Origin: Thiobacillus sp.
Lineage (GTDB): Bacteria; Pseudomonadota; Gammaproteobacteria; Burkholderiales; Thiobacillaceae
DNA length: 16,572 nucleotides
Direction: 5' to 3'
NCBI GenBank assembly: GCA_024710445.1
Contig: JANJUT010000231.1
Span: 1-16,572, forward strand
A program made the translations under genes and the position numbers. Under the pieces are notes generated by a model. It was given only the letters and a program-made list of their open reading frames with translations, had not been told where the DNA came from and made no database searches. How positions within the stretch are numbered: position 1 is the first letter of the stretch; the number at the start of each line of letters is the position of its first letter. Positions 15,244 through 16,572 of this stretch are shown here, piece after piece.

Positions 15244-16572
15244 ATGAATCAACGCCCGTCAGCTATCGCCTTTGTTCTTCTTCTGGCTGTTGTGTCGGTT
15301 TTACCTGCGTGTGACGGCACCTCGAACCTCACCGAGCAGGAACACATCCAGCGTGCAAAGGACTTTGAAGATGGCGGCAAGCTTAACGGCAGCATCGTGG
15401 AGCTGAAAAATGCCATTCAGAAAAACCCGAACAGCCCCCAGGCCAGGCTACTACTCGGGCAGGTTTATCTAAAAGTCGGCATGGGCGCCGAGGCTGAAAA
15501 GGAACTCAGCAAGGCTGAAAAACTCGGGGTCAACCGTGAAACCATCAAGCCCCATCTTGGCGAAGCCTTGTTGCTCATGGGCGAATACAAACGCATTCTC
15601 GATGAAATTTACCCTGGCGTGCAAACCAGCAACGCCAACAAGTCCCGCATATTGCAGCTGCGCGCCGACGCTCTTTTCAGACGGGGAAAAGTGGAGGAGG
15701 CTTGTGGCACCTTCCAGCAGTCTTTTGACACCGACACAGGCAATCCACCTACCTACTGGGGATTGTCGAAGTGTGCGATCGCAGATCGCGATATGGCGAA
15801 AGCCAGAAAATGGCTGAATGCAGCACTTCAAATCAAGGAACAACAAGCCAGAACATGGGTTTTCATCGGTGACTGGGAGCAAATCAACAAGGATTTCCAA
15901 CGTGCGATGGAAGCCTATGCCAACGCACTCAAACTCGAACCCAACAACCTGGAGGCGCTGCACAACCGGGCCACCTTGAGCATGTCGCAAGGCCAGCTGG
16001 ATAATGCAAGCAAGGATGTCGAGCGCATCCGTCAACTCGCACCGAAATCCCTGGCTGCCACGTATCTTCAGGCCATGCTCAGTTTTCAGCATAAGAAATA
16101 TCCCGAGGCGCGCGACGCCTTGCATGATGTTTTCAAGATGACAACCAACCACATGCCCAGTGTTTTGCTCGCGGGCACAACCGACTATGCCTTGGGCTCT
16201 TACCAGCAGGCAGAAACGCATCTCAACCGTTTTTTGGCGCGTTTTCCAGGCCAGGTTTTCGCCCGCAGGATGCTGGCAGCAACACAAATCAAGCTCAGCA
16301 AGCCCGGGCATGCCCTGGAAACGCTTGCCCCCCTGATAGCACCTGATTCCAGGGATGCGCAGTCATTAGCCTTGGCCAGCGACGCCTATCGCGCACAAAA
16401 TGAGCATGCAAAAGCCGCGGAATTACTGCAAAGAGCCGCGATCATCGATCCCAAGAATGCTTCCATACAGACCCAGCTCGGCATTACTTACCTGACCACA
16501 GGCGACACCTCGCTAGCCATCACCGAACTGGAGGCAGCTGCAGCGCTCGATACGGACCAATTCAAGGCTGAG
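15244..16572 (+). CDS. prsT: Second PrsT-like TPR lipoprotein, N-terminal 443 residues (continues beyond right edge)
   Basis: This is a paralogue of the preceding PrsT. Residues 1-23 form a lipoprotein signal ending LPAC (Cys23) with Asp at +2. The mature part opens with AKDFEDGGKLNGSIVELKNA, which aligns with AKAKLAAGDYKAAMIQLKNA of the first copy. The two then share EAEKEL/SAEKEF, GEYKRILDE/REYQRVLDE, a YLQAMLSFQHKKYPEARDAL-type unit and HMPSVLLAGTTDYALGSYQQ-type spacing. TPR units continue to the edge (AAELLQRAAIIDPKNASIQT). Both copies fit TIGR02917, so they are likely an old tandem duplication. It is 199 bp from the first copy with its own ribosome-binding site (GGAG, 8 nt before the ATG). 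Which of the two is the functional orthologue of characterised PrsT cannot be decided here. Confidence 0.88.
   Translation, partial: MNQRPSAIAFVLLLAVVSVLPACDGTSNLTEQEHIQRAKDFEDGGKLNGSIVELKNAIQKNPNSPQARLLLGQVYLKVGMGAEAEKELSKAEKLGVNRETIKPHLGEALLLMGEYKRILDEIYPGVQTSNANKSRILQLRADALFRRGKVEEACGTFQQSFDTDTGNPPTYWGLSKCAIADRDMAKARKWLNAALQIKEQQARTWVFIGDWEQINKDFQRAMEAYANALKLEPNNLEALHNRATLSMSQGQLDNASKDVERIRQLAPKSLAATYLQAMLSFQHKKYPEARDALHDVFKMTTNHMPSVLLAGTTDYALGSYQQAETHLNRFLARFPGQVFARRMLAATQIKLSKPGHALETLAPLIAPDSRDAQSLALASDAYRAQNEHAKAAELLQRAAIIDPKNASIQTQLGITYLTTGDTSLAITELEAAAALDTDQFKAE

Noticed and set aside
15469..16311. 280-codon open frame antisense to the second prsT
   Set aside because: Fully overlaps a recognisable TPR lipoprotein; composition is that of a frame shadow.
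1..16572. tRNA, rRNA, CRISPR array, insertion sequence or phage genes
   Set aside because: No regular spacer-repeat pattern, transposase motifs, terminal inverted repeats or tRNA-like cloverleaf were noticed; nearly all sequence is covered by recognised genes.

Overview
The window looks like the chromosome of a Gram-negative betaproteobacterium, probably from the environmental Nitrosomonadales-type groups. The evidence is the pilMNOPQ/PBP1A core locus next to a PEP-CTERM/XrtA exopolysaccharide regulatory module, fairly high GC, and dense gene packing with several 4-nt ATGA overlaps. The lineage is inferred from gene content and protein resemblance; no database search was possible.

Layout. 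Positions 1-3972 (minus strand) hold the type IV pilus alignment/secretin operon pilM-pilN-pilO-pilP-pilQ. The first four genes are joined by ATGA overlaps and pilQ runs off the left edge. A 189-bp divergent control region (3973-4161) follows, with an 18-bp palindrome and a TATAAT box. Positions 4162-7292 (plus strand) hold the bifunctional class A penicillin-binding protein mrcA, overlapped by a small uncharacterised protein with a degenerate nucleotidyltransferase-like signature. From 7315 onward the plus strand is a PEP-CTERM/XrtA-associated cluster: a sigma-54-type promoter, a polyprenyl-phosphate sugar transferase (TIGR03013 type), the histidine kinase PrsK, the sigma-54 activator PrsR, the TPR lipoprotein PrsT, and after a 199-bp gap a second, divergent PrsT-like lipoprotein that runs off the right edge.

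How the genes work together. PilM (cytoplasmic, actin-like), PilN/PilO (inner membrane), PilP (lipoprotein) and PilQ (outer-membrane secretin) form the envelope-spanning pilus machine. MrcA polymerises and cross-links the peptidoglycan that such a machine must cross. In the right half, PrsK and PrsR form a two-component system that activates RpoN-dependent promoters. The sugar transferase would start exopolysaccharide repeat-unit synthesis on undecaprenyl phosphate, and PrsT proteins accompany exosortase XrtA and PEP-CTERM proteins in many biofilm- or floc-forming bacteria. A sigma-54-type promoter directly ahead of the transferase-prsK-prsR run suggests that PrsR activates its own cluster. 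No exosortase and no PEP-CTERM substrate lies in the window; they would be expected to the right or elsewhere on the chromosome.

The most noteworthy points are the sigma-54 promoter and possible autoregulatory loop, the tandem PrsT paralogues with different lipoprotein +2 residues, the palindrome centred near -41.5 of the mrcA promoter, and the uncharacterised nucleotidyltransferase-like gene coupled to mrcA.
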